NCBI GenBank assembly: GCA_038749595.1
Contig: JBCDHW010000007.1
Coordinates: forward strand, 115,515-179,514
From: Parvularcula sp038749595
GTDB taxonomy: Bacteria; Pseudomonadota; Alphaproteobacteria; Caulobacterales; Parvularculaceae
Reading direction: 5' to 3'
Length of the DNA stretch: 64,000 nucleotides
The notes below the pieces were generated by a model. That model was given only the letters and a program-made list of their open reading frames with translations, ran no database searches and was not told where the DNA came from. Below, piece by piece: positions 8,429 to 17,530 of this stretch (within the stretch, counting starts at the first letter, position 1; each line of letters opens with the position of its first letter). The translations under genes were made by a program, and so were the position numbers.

Positions 8429-10351
8429 ATGTCGAGCCGTCCCGAAACTAAGCTGATCGGCCATGCGTTGATCGCCGACGAGGTGCGCCGCCTGCCGCCG
8501 CGCCCCGGGGTCTACCGGATGTTCGGTGACGACGGCGAGGTGCTCTATGTCGGCAAGGCGCGGAGCCTGAAGGCGCGGGTCTCCAACTACGCGACGCTGA
8601 ACGGCCACTCAAACCGCATTGCACGGATGATCTCCGATACCCGCGCGATGGAGTTCGTGGTTACCGACACCGAGACGGAGGCGCTTCTCCTCGAAGCCAA
8701 CCTCATTAAACAGCTCCGCCCACGGTACAATGTCCTTCTGCGCGACGACAAAAGCTTCGCCTCGATCCTGGTCGCGAAAGACCACGCCTTCCCGCAGATC
8801 CTCAAGCATCGCGGCGCGCAGAAGCGTCCGGGCGAATATTTCGGACCCTTCGCAAGCGCCGGTGCCGTCAACCGCGGCTTGAACACCTTGCAGAAGGCGT
8901 TCCTCCTCCGCTCCTGCAACGACAGCGTTTTTGAGAACCGCGAACGGCCGTGCCTTCTCTACCAAATCAAGCGCTGCGCTGCTCCGTGTACGGGCGTTGT
9001 TGACGAAGAGGCCTACGGCAAACTCGTCCGTGAGGCGACGACTTTCCTGCGCGGGGGCAACCGCGAGGTGACAGCCCAGCTGTCGAAGGATATGGAGGAA
9101 GCGGCTGAAGCGCTGGATTTCGAACGCGCGGCCAGCCTGCGCGACCGTATCCGCGCCCTCGCCCACCTGCAGGAAAGCCAAGGCATCAACCCTGGCTCCG
9201 TGGAAGAAGCCGACGTTTTCGCTGTCCACGCGAACGGCGGGCAATCCTGCGTCCAGGCCTTTTTCTTCCGTGCAGGGCAGAACCTGGGCAGCCGCGCCTA
9301 TTTTCCGAAGGCGGACAAAGAAGAGACCCAAGCCGCGATTCTCGGCGCGTTCCTCGCGCAGTTCTACGATGGCCGCATGCCGCCGCGGAGCATTTTCATC
9401 AGTGAAGAGATTGATGACCGCGAACTCCTCGCCGACGCGCTCAGCATCAAGGCAGGCCGCAAGGTTGAGGTGCTCCAGCCGCAGCGCGGGGAGAAGAAAA
9501 CCCTTGTTGCTCAAGCGCATATGAACGCTCGCGAGGCCCTCGGCAGGCGCCTTGCCGATACGGCGAGCCAAAAGCGGCTGATGGAAGCCCTCGCCGAAAG
9601 CCTTGAACTGTCCGGCCTACCGACGCGGGTAGAATGCTACGACAACTCGCATATCAGCGGCACCGGGATGGTCGGCGGGATGATCGTCTCCGGCGAAGAA
9701 GGCTTTGAACGGAACAAATACCGTAAGTTCAACATCAAGGATCCGAACGTCGCCGCAGGCGATGACTTTGGCGCCATGCGCGAGGTCCTCGAACGACGGT
9801 TCAGTCGGCTGATCAAAGAAAGTGCTCCGGGTCAGGACGACTGGCCGTCGCTCGTCGTTATCGACGGCGGCCAGGGCCAACTTTCCGCTGCGAAGACGGC
9901 GATGGAAGACGCCGGCATCCGCGTTGGCCCCGACATCGAGGGCGGCGAGGTGATGCTTCTGTCGATCGCCAAGGCCCGGCGCGAGGATGCCCATGGCGGC
10001 AAGACCGCGGACCGCTCAGCCAGCGCTTCGGCGGAGCAATTCTTCGCACCCGGACGACCGCCCTTCATGCTGCCGCCGCGCACGCCGGTGCTCTACTACC
10101 TCCAGCGCCTTCGCGACGAGGCCCACCGCTTCGCCATCGGTGCGCAACGGGCGAAGCGCACCAAGCAAATGACAAGCAATCCTCTCGACGCGATCGAGGG
10201 GGTGGGACCCTCGCGGAAGAAAGCGCTCCTCCACCACTTTGGCTCAGCCAAAGGTGTCGCCCGTGCCAAGTCAACGGATCTTATGACCGTAGACGGAATA
10301 TCCGAGAGCTTGGCCCAGCGGATCTACGACCATTTCCATCCGCAGGAATAG
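8429..10351 (+). CDS. uvrC: Excinuclease ABC subunit C
   Basis: A 640-residue UvrC, the nuclease of nucleotide excision repair that makes both incisions around a lesion held by UvrB. The domains are in the expected order. A GIY-YIG endonuclease is at the N-terminus (PGVYRMFGDDGEVLYVGKA), and a UVR helix pair for UvrB contact lies near residues 200-240 (DFERAASLRDRIRAL). The central RNase H-like nuclease includes ECYDNSHISGTG and VVIDGGQGQLSAA. A helix-hairpin-helix tail ends the protein (IEGVGPSRKKALLHHFGS). The ATG at 8429 is preferred over the GTG at 8426 because AAGGA at 8416-8420 is then 8 nt away. Confidence 0.96.
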   Translation: MSSRPETKLIGHALIADEVRRLPPRPGVYRMFGDDGEVLYVGKARSLKARVSNYATLNGHSNRIARMISDTRAMEFVVTDTETEALLLEANLIKQLRPRYNVLLRDDKSFASILVAKDHAFPQILKHRGAQKRPGEYFGPFASAGAVNRGLNTLQKAFLLRSCNDSVFENRERPCLLYQIKRCAAPCTGVVDEEAYGKLVREATTFLRGGNREVTAQLSKDMEEAAEALDFERAASLRDRIRALAHLQESQGINPGSVEEADVFAVHANGGQSCVQAFFFRAGQNLGSRAYFPKADKEETQAAILGAFLAQFYDGRMPPRSIFISEEIDDRELLADALSIKAGRKVEVLQPQRGEKKTLVAQAHMNAREALGRRLADTASQKRLMEALAESLELSGLPTRVECYDNSHISGTGMVGGMIVSGEEGFERNKYRKFNIKDPNVAAGDDFGAMREVLERRFSRLIKESAPGQDDWPSLVVIDGGQGQLSAAKTAMEDAGIRVGPDIEGGEVMLLSIAKARREDAHGGKTADRSASASAEQFFAPGRPPFMLPPRTPVLYYLQRLRDEAHRFAIGAQRAKRTKQMTSNPLDAIEGVGPSRKKALLHHFGSAKGVARAKSTDLMTVDGISESLAQRIYDHFHPQE

Positions 10352-10419
10352 CGTGCGCAAAACCCTTGACGGGCCCGCGCCAAATCGGCCCATTCACTGC
10401 AAAACGCATGGAGAACCTC

Positions 10420-10884
10420 ATGTTCGCACCCCTCGCCATAGGCCTTTTGGCCGCCACCGCACAGCTTGAAACGGAGCGCCTCGCCGGTGAGGCGACCTTC
10501 GCGGTGATCCAGGGGTGCGTTGATTATGCTGAGAAAAACGACCTGACGGTTGCGATTGCTGTGCTTGATGATCGGCTGCAAATGGCCGGGTATTTTCGGA
10601 TGGACACACTTCGTCAGGGTCCGGCCGAATTGGCCATTGATAAGGCCGACTACGCCGCCAAATGGGGCAGTGATACGAAGCGGCTCGCCGACCGGGTCGG
10701 AGAAGGAAGCCTTGGCTGGGCCCTCGCCTCGGACGGTCCACCGATTGAGGGCGGCGTCCCGATTTACTCCAAGGACGGAACACTTTTGGGCGGCGTTGGC
10801 GTTTCCGGCGCACCAGCCGTTGAGGATGCCAAATGTGCCCGCGCTGGCATCGCCGCTGCGGGCCTGAAGGACTCGCGCAGTTAG
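10420..10884 (+). CDS. Secreted GlcG/HbpS-like heme-binding family protein
   Basis: A 154-residue protein of the GlcG/HbpS fold. Family members bind heme or corrinoid-type ligands, and many have no proven role. A short signal peptide is visible (MFAPLAIGLLAATAQ), so it is probably periplasmic. Family motifs are the LTVAIAVLDDRLQMAGYFRMD block, the AIDKADYAAKWGSDT helix and the Gly-rich IYSKDGTLLGGVGVSGA strand near the C-terminus, then the closing helix DAKCARAGIAAAG. The ATG at 10420 has GGAG six bases before it; upstream in-frame starts lack this. It overlaps the convergent DUF4174 gene by 4 nt at the stop codons. Confidence 0.75.
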   Translation: MFAPLAIGLLAATAQLETERLAGEATFAVIQGCVDYAEKNDLTVAIAVLDDRLQMAGYFRMDTLRQGPAELAIDKADYAAKWGSDTKRLADRVGEGSLGWALASDGPPIEGGVPIYSKDGTLLGGVGVSGAPAVEDAKCARAGIAAAGLKDSRS

Positions 10885-11372
10885 CCGCCGCGCCGCATTT
10901 CCTCAGCGCGCATCGGCATTACGTCGATGATCGCGTTGAGGTCCGCTTGGCTCGGCGGGCTAGGCCAAGCCGCTTTCACGCCGCCATCTTTACCGATCAG
11001 CAGCACACGCATCGTTTCTCCATCGCTAGACAAAGCCTGCGCGTAACCCGGCGGCAAGGACGGATCGCGGATGGCGAAGGCCTCCATCCGCACTCCCGGC
11101 GAGGTGGCCCGTCCAACGGTGATGTGCCTCGGCCCAAAGGTCACAACCACAAGGTCGCGCTCAATCAAATCAGCGCGGTCGAGCAGTTGGAGTTGGTCTG
11201 CGGCCACCTGTTTGTCGACCACCAAGAGACGGTACGACCACTGAAGATTGCGCGCGACCTGAGCCAGAGACACCGAGTCCCTCGCGGCGCTGAACGGATC
11301 CTCTTCCGCGCAGACGGTCATCGGCGCAGCGGCTAGGGCCGCCACTGCGCAGAAGATCCGTGCAGAGATCAC
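10881..11372 (-). CDS. DUF4174 domain-containing exported protein
   Basis: A 163-residue protein with an N-terminal signal sequence (ISARIFCAVAALAAAPMTVCA) and a C-terminal DUF4174 domain. The domain resembles a thioredoxin-like fold without a CxxC motif: YRLLVVDKQVAADQLQLLD, then ERDLVVVTFG, then VLLIGKDGGVKAAW and the family-typical end IDVMPMRAEEMRRG. The start is a GTG that overlaps the pepA stop codon (GTGA), so the gene is probably translated from the pepA transcript. No function is known for the family; a periplasmic location is inferred from the signal. Confidence 0.72.
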   Translation of the reverse strand: MISARIFCAVAALAAAPMTVCAEEDPFSAARDSVSLAQVARNLQWSYRLLVVDKQVAADQLQLLDRADLIERDLVVVTFGPRHITVGRATSPGVRMEAFAIRDPSLPPGYAQALSSDGETMRVLLIGKDGGVKAAWPSPPSQADLNAIIDVMPMRAEEMRRGG

Positions 11373-12820
11373 CCCTCGTGCTGGGCAACCCAAGCGTCGA
11401 GGAGGCGGACGCCAAAGCCCGTGCCACCCTTCGGCTCGGTGTCGCTGTCCTTTTTCTTCCACGCGGTGCCCGCGATATCGAGGTGCGCCCAGGGCGTCCC
11501 CTTCTCGACGAACCGCGACAGGAACGCCGCCGCCGACGATGACCCGCCGTCACGCCCGCCGATGTTCTTCATATCGGCCACGTCCGACTTAATCATATCG
11601 CGGTGGACTTGGCTGAGCGGCATCCGCCACAGCTCATCACCGGTCGCTTGGCCCGCTTCGGTCAGAGCCGAGGCGAGGGCGTCATCTTCCGTGAACAGAC
11701 CACCATATTCATGCGCCAACGCAATCAAAATCGCGCCCGTCAGCGTGGCGAGGTCGACGATGGCTTTGGGCTTATAGAATTCCTGCGTATACGTCAGAAC
11801 ATCACCGAGAACGAGGCGGCCTTCCGCATCAGTGTTGAGGATCTCCACCGTTTGGCCTGACATCGTATCAACGATGTCGCCCGGGCGCTGGGCGTTACCG
11901 TCGGGCATGTTCTCCACCAGGCCGATCAATCCGACCACGTTGCATTTTGCTTTGCGGCCCGCGATCGCGCGCATGGCGCCAACAACGGCGGCAGAGCCGC
12001 CCATATCCATCTTCATCTCGTCCATGCCCGCGCCCGGCTTGAGAGAGATGCCCCCGGTATCGAAGGTCACGCCTTTACCGACAAAGGCCAACGGCGCCTC
12101 GCCATCAGCGCCGCCGTTCCAGCGCATCACCACCATCTTGCTTTCGCGGACTGAGCCTTGGCCGACGCCGAGCATCATGTGCATACCGTGTTTGGCCAGC
12201 TCCGCCTCGCCGAGCACTTCGATCTCGACCCCAAGCCCTGCCAGGGCATCGCGGCAGATCTCAGCGTAACTCTCCGGGTAGAGAACATTCGGCGGCTCGG
12301 TGACGAGATCACGGGCCAGCTTGACCCCGGCGTAGACGGAGGAAAGCGGCGCGAACGCATGCTCGACGCCTGCATCGGACGTCACAACCGTCACCGACGC
12401 CAGCTGGTTCAGCTCGCCGGCTTCGGCTTTCTTGCGATATTTGTCGAAGGTGTAGCTGCGCTGCATCGCGCCGTAGGCCAATTGCGCTGCGCCGCCATCG
12501 GGGGCGACGATACTGATTGCCTTGGCGCGCTTTCCGGCGGCAACGACGGCTTTTCCGCCCAAGCGCTGCATCGCTAAAACGTCGCCCGTCTCGATTGTGC
12601 CCGCACCCAAGAGAATGATGGTCGCTTCGGGCGCCGCTTCTGGCCCAGCGATGGTCACCGACTGCCCAGCGCGTCCGGCAAAGTCCGACGCCCGCGCGGC
12701 GCGCGTGACCTCGGCCTCAGCGCCTGAGAGTTCGGGCGGCAACGCGATGCCGGCCTCTTTGGCGATCGGAATGATAATGGTGCCAGTGAGCGGGGCGGTT
12801 GGGGCGAATGTGAGCTCCAT
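11369..12820 (-). CDS. pepA: Leucyl aminopeptidase (M17)
   Basis: A 483-residue cytosolic leucine aminopeptidase that removes N-terminal residues from peptides using two metal ions; typical length for PepA. The variable N-terminal macro-like domain covers about residues 1-160. The catalytic domain carries VGKGVTFDTGG (Lys249 and Asp254 as metal or substrate ligands), MDEMKMDMGGSA, and the M17 signature NTDAEGRL at 329-336. The ATG at 12820 follows GGAGGA; longer in-frame extensions run into the lptF promoter region. It is divergent from lptF, and the DUF4174 gene follows with a stop/start overlap. In some bacteria PepA also binds DNA; nothing here tests that. Confidence 0.95.
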   Translation of the reverse strand: MELTFAPTAPLTGTIIIPIAKEAGIALPPELSGAEAEVTRAARASDFAGRAGQSVTIAGPEAAPEATIILLGAGTIETGDVLAMQRLGGKAVVAAGKRAKAISIVAPDGGAAQLAYGAMQRSYTFDKYRKKAEAGELNQLASVTVVTSDAGVEHAFAPLSSVYAGVKLARDLVTEPPNVLYPESYAEICRDALAGLGVEIEVLGEAELAKHGMHMMLGVGQGSVRESKMVVMRWNGGADGEAPLAFVGKGVTFDTGGISLKPGAGMDEMKMDMGGSAAVVGAMRAIAGRKAKCNVVGLIGLVENMPDGNAQRPGDIVDTMSGQTVEILNTDAEGRLVLGDVLTYTQEFYKPKAIVDLATLTGAILIALAHEYGGLFTEDDALASALTEAGQATGDELWRMPLSQVHRDMIKSDVADMKNIGGRDGGSSSAAAFLSRFVEKGTPWAHLDIAGTAWKKKDSDTEPKGGTGFGVRLLDAWVAQHEG

Positions 12821-12930
12821 CGCATGGTCCTCCGATTGGTGTGGGCCTCGAAACATAAAGATAACTCGTGCTAAGCGCGAGAGCTGGGAATGCAAACCTT
12901 CTCCACCGTCCCGGTGAACCAAAGGACACT

Positions 12931-14070
12931 ATGAGCCGCCTCGACCGCTACATCTTTCAGGCCGCAGCGCTTCCGTTCTTGCTGATCTTGGCCTGCACGA
13001 CGGCGGTTGCTTGGCTGACGCAGGTGCTGCAACGCCTTGATATTATTGTCGATGACGGCGGAACGTTCCTTGCGTTCCTGAAGATCACGGTCTTGCTCAT
13101 TCCTGCCCTGGCGGGAATTGTCGCACCGATCGCGCTGCTGGCGGCCTGCATCTACGTTCTCAACGTTTTGATGGTCGACAGCGAGATCCCTGTCATGCGC
13201 GCCGCCGGGGCCAGCCGGTTTCGGATCGCCCGGCCGCTGGTGGTGCTCTCCTTTTTAGCAGCAGCGCTGGTGGCGTGGATTAATCTCGACCTTCAACCGC
13301 GGACCTATCGCGAGCTGCGCGAGACCGTCTATGACGTCCGCTCGAGCATCGCTTCCTCGATGGTGCGCGACCAAGTGTTCGCCAACGTCGCGCCCGGGGT
13401 CACGTTTTACGCCGAAGATGTGCGTCCGGGCGATCAATATGTCGGGCTGCATATCCACGATGCCCGCGATGTTCTTCAGCCCTCGACGTACACGGCGGAG
13501 CAAGGCCTGTTCATTGTCACCGAGGCTGGTCCGCGGCTTTTGTTAAAGCGCGGGACGGCGCAGCAGCGGGATCAAGACACGGGTGAACTGAAGATCGTCC
13601 GGTTCGATGAAACCTTCGTGGATGTGGCGGAGATCGCTTCGGAGAGCGCCAACAATCGGCCTTGGGAAACGGATGAGCGATATCTCAGTGAACTGTTCAA
13701 TCCTGATCTGACGCGTCCGTACAATCAGCGCTTTCAAAGTGACTATATCGCCGAGGCCCACGCCCGTTTGGCGACGCCGCTCTATGCGATTGCTTTCGCA
13801 TTGATTGCGGCGGTGTTTATGCTCGGCGCCACGACCCAGCGGCGGGGTTATGCGAAGCGGATCATGCTCGCTTGCGCCGTGGCCGGAGGAATTCGGATCG
13901 TCGGCTTTCTGACCCGCAGCGTTGCCGCCGACCAGCCGTGGGCGAACGGCCTACAGTATGCGGTGCCGATGCTTGCGATCCTTGTTGCCTCGTTCGCGTT
14001 GATGAACCCGTCGTCCTCGGCCCGAACGCCGCGCAAAAAAGGGCCGACGTTCGTTGAGGCTCCGGCATGA
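12931..14070 (+). CDS. lptF: LPS export ABC transporter permease LptF
   Basis: A 379-residue YjgP/YjgQ-family permease. With LptG and the ATPase LptB it extracts LPS from the inner membrane and passes it to LptC-LptA-LptD. The sequence starts MSRLDRYIFQAAALPFLLIL, the usual LptF opening. It shows three N-terminal TM helices, a periplasmic beta-jellyroll (about 125-275) and three C-terminal TM helices. The ATG at 12931 is preceded by AAAGGA. Its last codon overlaps the next permease gene (ATGA at 14067). Assignment as LptF rather than LptG rests on gene order and the N-terminus. lptB, lptC and lptA are not in the window. Confidence 0.93.
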   Translation: MSRLDRYIFQAAALPFLLILACTTAVAWLTQVLQRLDIIVDDGGTFLAFLKITVLLIPALAGIVAPIALLAACIYVLNVLMVDSEIPVMRAAGASRFRIARPLVVLSFLAAALVAWINLDLQPRTYRELRETVYDVRSSIASSMVRDQVFANVAPGVTFYAEDVRPGDQYVGLHIHDARDVLQPSTYTAEQGLFIVTEAGPRLLLKRGTAQQRDQDTGELKIVRFDETFVDVAEIASESANNRPWETDERYLSELFNPDLTRPYNQRFQSDYIAEAHARLATPLYAIAFALIAAVFMLGATTQRRGYAKRIMLACAVAGGIRIVGFLTRSVAADQPWANGLQYAVPMLAILVASFALMNPSSSARTPRKKGPTFVEAPA

Positions 14071-15170
14071 TCGGCTTTACACGGCCTGAGCGGTATCTGA
14101 TGGAGCGCACCTTGCGCGGTGTGATCGTGCTCGGCGCTGCGTCCCTGGCTCTCATCATCTCGATCGATTTCCTGGAAGCCCTGCGCCAAGTCGGCGGGCG
14201 GCCTGGGGCGGGCCTATTGGAAGCTGTGCAATTGACGCTCCTCCGCGGTCCGCAATTGCTGATGATCCTGTCGCCGTTCATCATGCTCTTCGGGACGCTG
14301 CTCGCCTTTGCGCAATTGGCCCGGTCGCTCGAAATTGCGGTCTTCCGCGCCGCGGGATTGTCCGTATGGCGCATTGTTGGCGCAGCGGTGACGTTAGCCG
14401 CGCTCATCGGCTTCGGCCTCGTCACTCTCGTCGATCCCCTGACCACGCGGATGTCCCTGCGGGCGGACAATTTGCTGGCGTCGCTGAAGGGATCGGAAAC
14501 ATCAGCACCCCGCGCATTTCAAAATGGCGTGTGGCTGCGGCAAGACAATGACGACGGCACCGTGTTCCTGATCCACGCCGACAGCTTGGACATCGGCGAG
14601 GGCTCGTTCGACAACGTCAGGGTTTGGAAGAAAACCAGCGAAGGGCTCCTGCAAGAACGCTACGACGCGCCCATCGCCGAGCTTGAGGGCCCGACCATCA
14701 CCTTGGTCAATGCCCAAAAGTCCGTGCCCGGCGGCGTGCTGACCGAGCCCGTCGGCAACGTTACGATCGCCACCGCGTTTCAGGTGGAAGACCTCGCGAT
14801 GTCCGGAACGCGTCCGGAAAGCCTCAACATCTGGAACCTCCCGCGGTTGATGCAGCGCATCGGCAAGGCCGGTATCCCGCTTGAGCCTTATTCCTTGCGG
14901 CTCCACGAATTGTTCGCGACCCCGCTCCGCCTCGCCGCGATGGCGGTGATTGCTTGCGTCTTTGCGCTGCCGATCCATGCCCGCGGCGGGGGAACCGCGC
15001 GGCTCATTCTTTCCGGCATCGTGGCCGGGTTCGCGGCTTTCATTCTCATTCAGTTCTCCACCGCGATGGGCGAGGCGGGGCTGATCCCGGTGGTTATTGC
15101 GGCCTGGACCCCGCCGATGGTGACCATGTTGATCGGATTATCGGTGCTTCTCTTCCGCGAAGACGGGTAA
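14067..15170 (+). CDS. lptG: LPS export ABC transporter permease LptG
   Basis: A 367-residue second permease of the LptB2FG exporter. It has the same plan as LptF: TM helices near residues 15-35, 60-85 and 100-125, a periplasmic domain, and three TM helices from about 270. The early motif RYLMERTLRGVIVLGAASLALIISIDFLE is the family TM1 region, and EIAVFRAAGLSVWRIV is the cytoplasmic coupling helix that contacts LptB. It is translationally coupled to lptF by the 4-nt overlap, and lptD follows 83 nt downstream. LPS transport genes from inner and outer membrane are thus arranged in one run. Confidence 0.93.
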   Translation: MIGFTRPERYLMERTLRGVIVLGAASLALIISIDFLEALRQVGGRPGAGLLEAVQLTLLRGPQLLMILSPFIMLFGTLLAFAQLARSLEIAVFRAAGLSVWRIVGAAVTLAALIGFGLVTLVDPLTTRMSLRADNLLASLKGSETSAPRAFQNGVWLRQDNDDGTVFLIHADSLDIGEGSFDNVRVWKKTSEGLLQERYDAPIAELEGPTITLVNAQKSVPGGVLTEPVGNVTIATAFQVEDLAMSGTRPESLNIWNLPRLMQRIGKAGIPLEPYSLRLHELFATPLRLAAMAVIACVFALPIHARGGGTARLILSGIVAGFAAFILIQFSTAMGEAGLIPVVIAAWTPPMVTMLIGLSVLLFREDG

Positions 15171-15253
15171 ATCGCGCTGCCGCCCTGGGCATCGCGGTTA
15201 AGATAGGTTTACCATTAACGTCTATCGCTAGATGGTCGCGGCTCGGTCGGTTC

Positions 15254-17470
15254 ATGCTCGCACTTTCACTTTTCGCTCTCGGCGCCTCCTTGACGGTGAC
15301 CGCCGACGCGTTGCCTCCGGCGTCGCCAGACGACGTCGTGATGACGGCTGAGCGAGTCTTTTCCGAGACGGCCGACGGTCCCATCATTGCCGAGGGAGAC
15401 GTCCGGGCCACCAGCGGTGGACAGTTCCTGCGCGCCGATCGCGTGGTCTACGACCGCGCCAACGACAACGTCGTGGCTACGGGCAATGTCGCCCTGCGCG
15501 ATGAGGACGGGCAGATCTATTTCGCAGATGAAGTCACCCTGACCGGAGACTTTCGCAACGGTTTGGTCGAGCGGTTCCGCGCGGAGCTGCCGCCGAACGG
15601 CAACCTCGCTGCCGCGACCTCGGTCCGCCGCGACTCCGGAAAGAACGAGCTCAACCGCGCGGTCTTCACCCTTTGCGCCGTCTGCGACGAGGGATTGCTC
15701 GCTGGTCGACCGACCTGGCAGCTGAAAGCCGGAAAGGTCATCCAAGATGAACAAGCGCAAAAGTTGCGCTTCCGGAACGCCTTCCTCGAAGTCTACGGCA
15801 TCCCGACGCTCTATGTTCCGTATATGGAGGTTCCCGACCCGTCGGTGAAGCGAGCCAGCGGTTTCCTCGCGCCCCAAATTGCGAACTCTACGCGCACAGG
15901 GTTTGAGACGGAAATCCCCTATTACTTCGTCATTTCTGACTACCAAGATCTGACTTTTTCGCCACGCCATCACACCAATCTTGGCACACTGATTAAGGGC
16001 GATTGGCGCCGCAACACATGGAATTCCCAGGCCGAGGTTCAGGCGGGTGTGATCAACCCGACCAATGACCTGAACGAAGAACCGGGCAATCCCGACGACA
16101 TCCGCTGGCACTGGTTTAGTCGGTACACGCGGCAATTGTCCGAGAACTGGAACCTCGAAGCGGATATCGATGGTGTCTCGGACAAAGGCTACCTGCTGAC
16201 CTACGACATTGCGCCGACCGGACAGTTGCAGGAAGAGATTCCGATCCTTCGGCCAGACCGGCTGACCAGCAACATAACCTTTCGGCGCCGTACGGAAAAT
16301 TCCTGGACGGACTTTACCGGCTACCTGTTCCAGACGTTGCGCTTTAATGAGGACCAAGCGTTCACGGCGCAAGCGCTGCCGCGCATCCGGCACAACCAAC
16401 GGTTCGGCGTTTTCGGCGGTGATCTCGACTTGCAAGGAAGCTTCCTCTCTCTCCAGCGCGAAGACGGCCTTGATACGTTGCGGCTTTCGACGCAGGCGGA
16501 ATATTCGGCGGTGAAGCTCACCAAAAGTGGGCACCGCTTCGAAGCTTTCGCGGAGATGCGGGGCGATGTTTACCGCTACGGCAACACGATCGGCGGGACC
16601 CAGGCCTGTAACGTTGAGGACCGCTTTTACGACGCTTGCCGGCTGAGCTTGCCGCGGGCGCTGGAAGAAAACGACTTTGTTTTCAGCCGATTTTTGCCCA
16701 CGGTGGGCGCGGAGTGGTCCTATCCCCTCGCCCGCCTTGGCGCCAATTCGTCGTTGATCATCGAACCGCGGGTTCAGGCGGTCATCAGTCCAACCCGTAA
16801 TTTCCAGAACGACATTTTCGATGAAGACAGCCAATCCTTTCAGTTCGACCACGTCACACTTTTCGACTACGACAAAAGCACCGGCCTCGACGGCTGGGAA
16901 GACGGCCAACGCCTGAACATGGGCGTTTCCGCCACCGCCGCTTTTGGGCAAGCCCTGACCGTTGAGACCCAATTTGGTGCCCAGCTGCGCGCCGAGGAAA
17001 CCGAAGTCTTTGGCCCGGACCGCGGAATAGGTACGCAGCAGTCGGACTATGTTGGCGCCATCGACTTTCGGTTCGGCCGCGCGGTGGTGCTCGATAACCG
17101 CTTCCGCATCGACAAAGACACGGGATCCTTCCGCCGGCTCGAGAATTCACTCCGCGGTTCTGTCGGGCCCCTCGCCGGATCGCTCGATTACCTCCGTATC
17201 GAGAGTGATGAGGAGCTTGGCGATGATCAGCGTCTGGACGAATTCCTCATCCTCGGCGCGAACCTCCAGATCACGCGGTCCATCACCCTTGCCGCCACCC
17301 AGGCGCAGAACCTTGATAGCGGCAGCACCACGAACACCCAGGTGGCGCTGCGCATCGCCAACCGCTGCGCCGCTGTGTCGTTGCGCTACCGCTTTGATGA
17401 TAGCACGATCGAGGGCTTCGAGCAGAACCGATCGCTGCTCGTGAAGTTCGACGTTCTCGGCTTCAATTAA
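15254..17470 (+). CDS. lptD: LPS assembly outer-membrane protein LptD
   Basis: A 738-residue LptD/OstA, the beta-barrel that with LptE inserts LPS into the outer leaflet. A signal peptide is visible (MLALSLFALGASLTVTADA). An OstA/LptA-like beta-jellyroll follows (about 25-150: IIAEGDVRATSGGQFLRADR). The barrel begins with VPYMEVPDPSVKRASGFL and ends in a Phe-rich strand (LLVKFDVLGFN). The alphaproteobacterial FTLCAVCDEG segment is present. The frame is open further upstream into lptG, but no good start exists there; the ATG at 15254 gives a clean signal peptide although its ribosome binding site is weak. An essential gene in most LPS producers. Confidence 0.93.
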   Translation: MLALSLFALGASLTVTADALPPASPDDVVMTAERVFSETADGPIIAEGDVRATSGGQFLRADRVVYDRANDNVVATGNVALRDEDGQIYFADEVTLTGDFRNGLVERFRAELPPNGNLAAATSVRRDSGKNELNRAVFTLCAVCDEGLLAGRPTWQLKAGKVIQDEQAQKLRFRNAFLEVYGIPTLYVPYMEVPDPSVKRASGFLAPQIANSTRTGFETEIPYYFVISDYQDLTFSPRHHTNLGTLIKGDWRRNTWNSQAEVQAGVINPTNDLNEEPGNPDDIRWHWFSRYTRQLSENWNLEADIDGVSDKGYLLTYDIAPTGQLQEEIPILRPDRLTSNITFRRRTENSWTDFTGYLFQTLRFNEDQAFTAQALPRIRHNQRFGVFGGDLDLQGSFLSLQREDGLDTLRLSTQAEYSAVKLTKSGHRFEAFAEMRGDVYRYGNTIGGTQACNVEDRFYDACRLSLPRALEENDFVFSRFLPTVGAEWSYPLARLGANSSLIIEPRVQAVISPTRNFQNDIFDEDSQSFQFDHVTLFDYDKSTGLDGWEDGQRLNMGVSATAAFGQALTVETQFGAQLRAEETEVFGPDRGIGTQQSDYVGAIDFRFGRAVVLDNRFRIDKDTGSFRRLENSLRGSVGPLAGSLDYLRIESDEELGDDQRLDEFLILGANLQITRSITLAATQAQNLDSGSTTNTQVALRIANRCAAVSLRYRFDDSTIEGFEQNRSLLVKFDVLGFN

Positions 17471-17530
17471 CGGCCAGCACGCCCGCCTTCAGATCCTCGA
17501 ATTGCCACAATCAGCGCTTAAATAATCACG

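Noticed and set aside
14954..15253. Upstream extension of the lptD frame
   Set aside because: It lies inside lptG and has no plausible start; the signal peptide begins at 15254.
15266..16972. Long open frame antisense to lptD
   Set aside because: High-GC shadow of a well supported gene; no domain or start signal.
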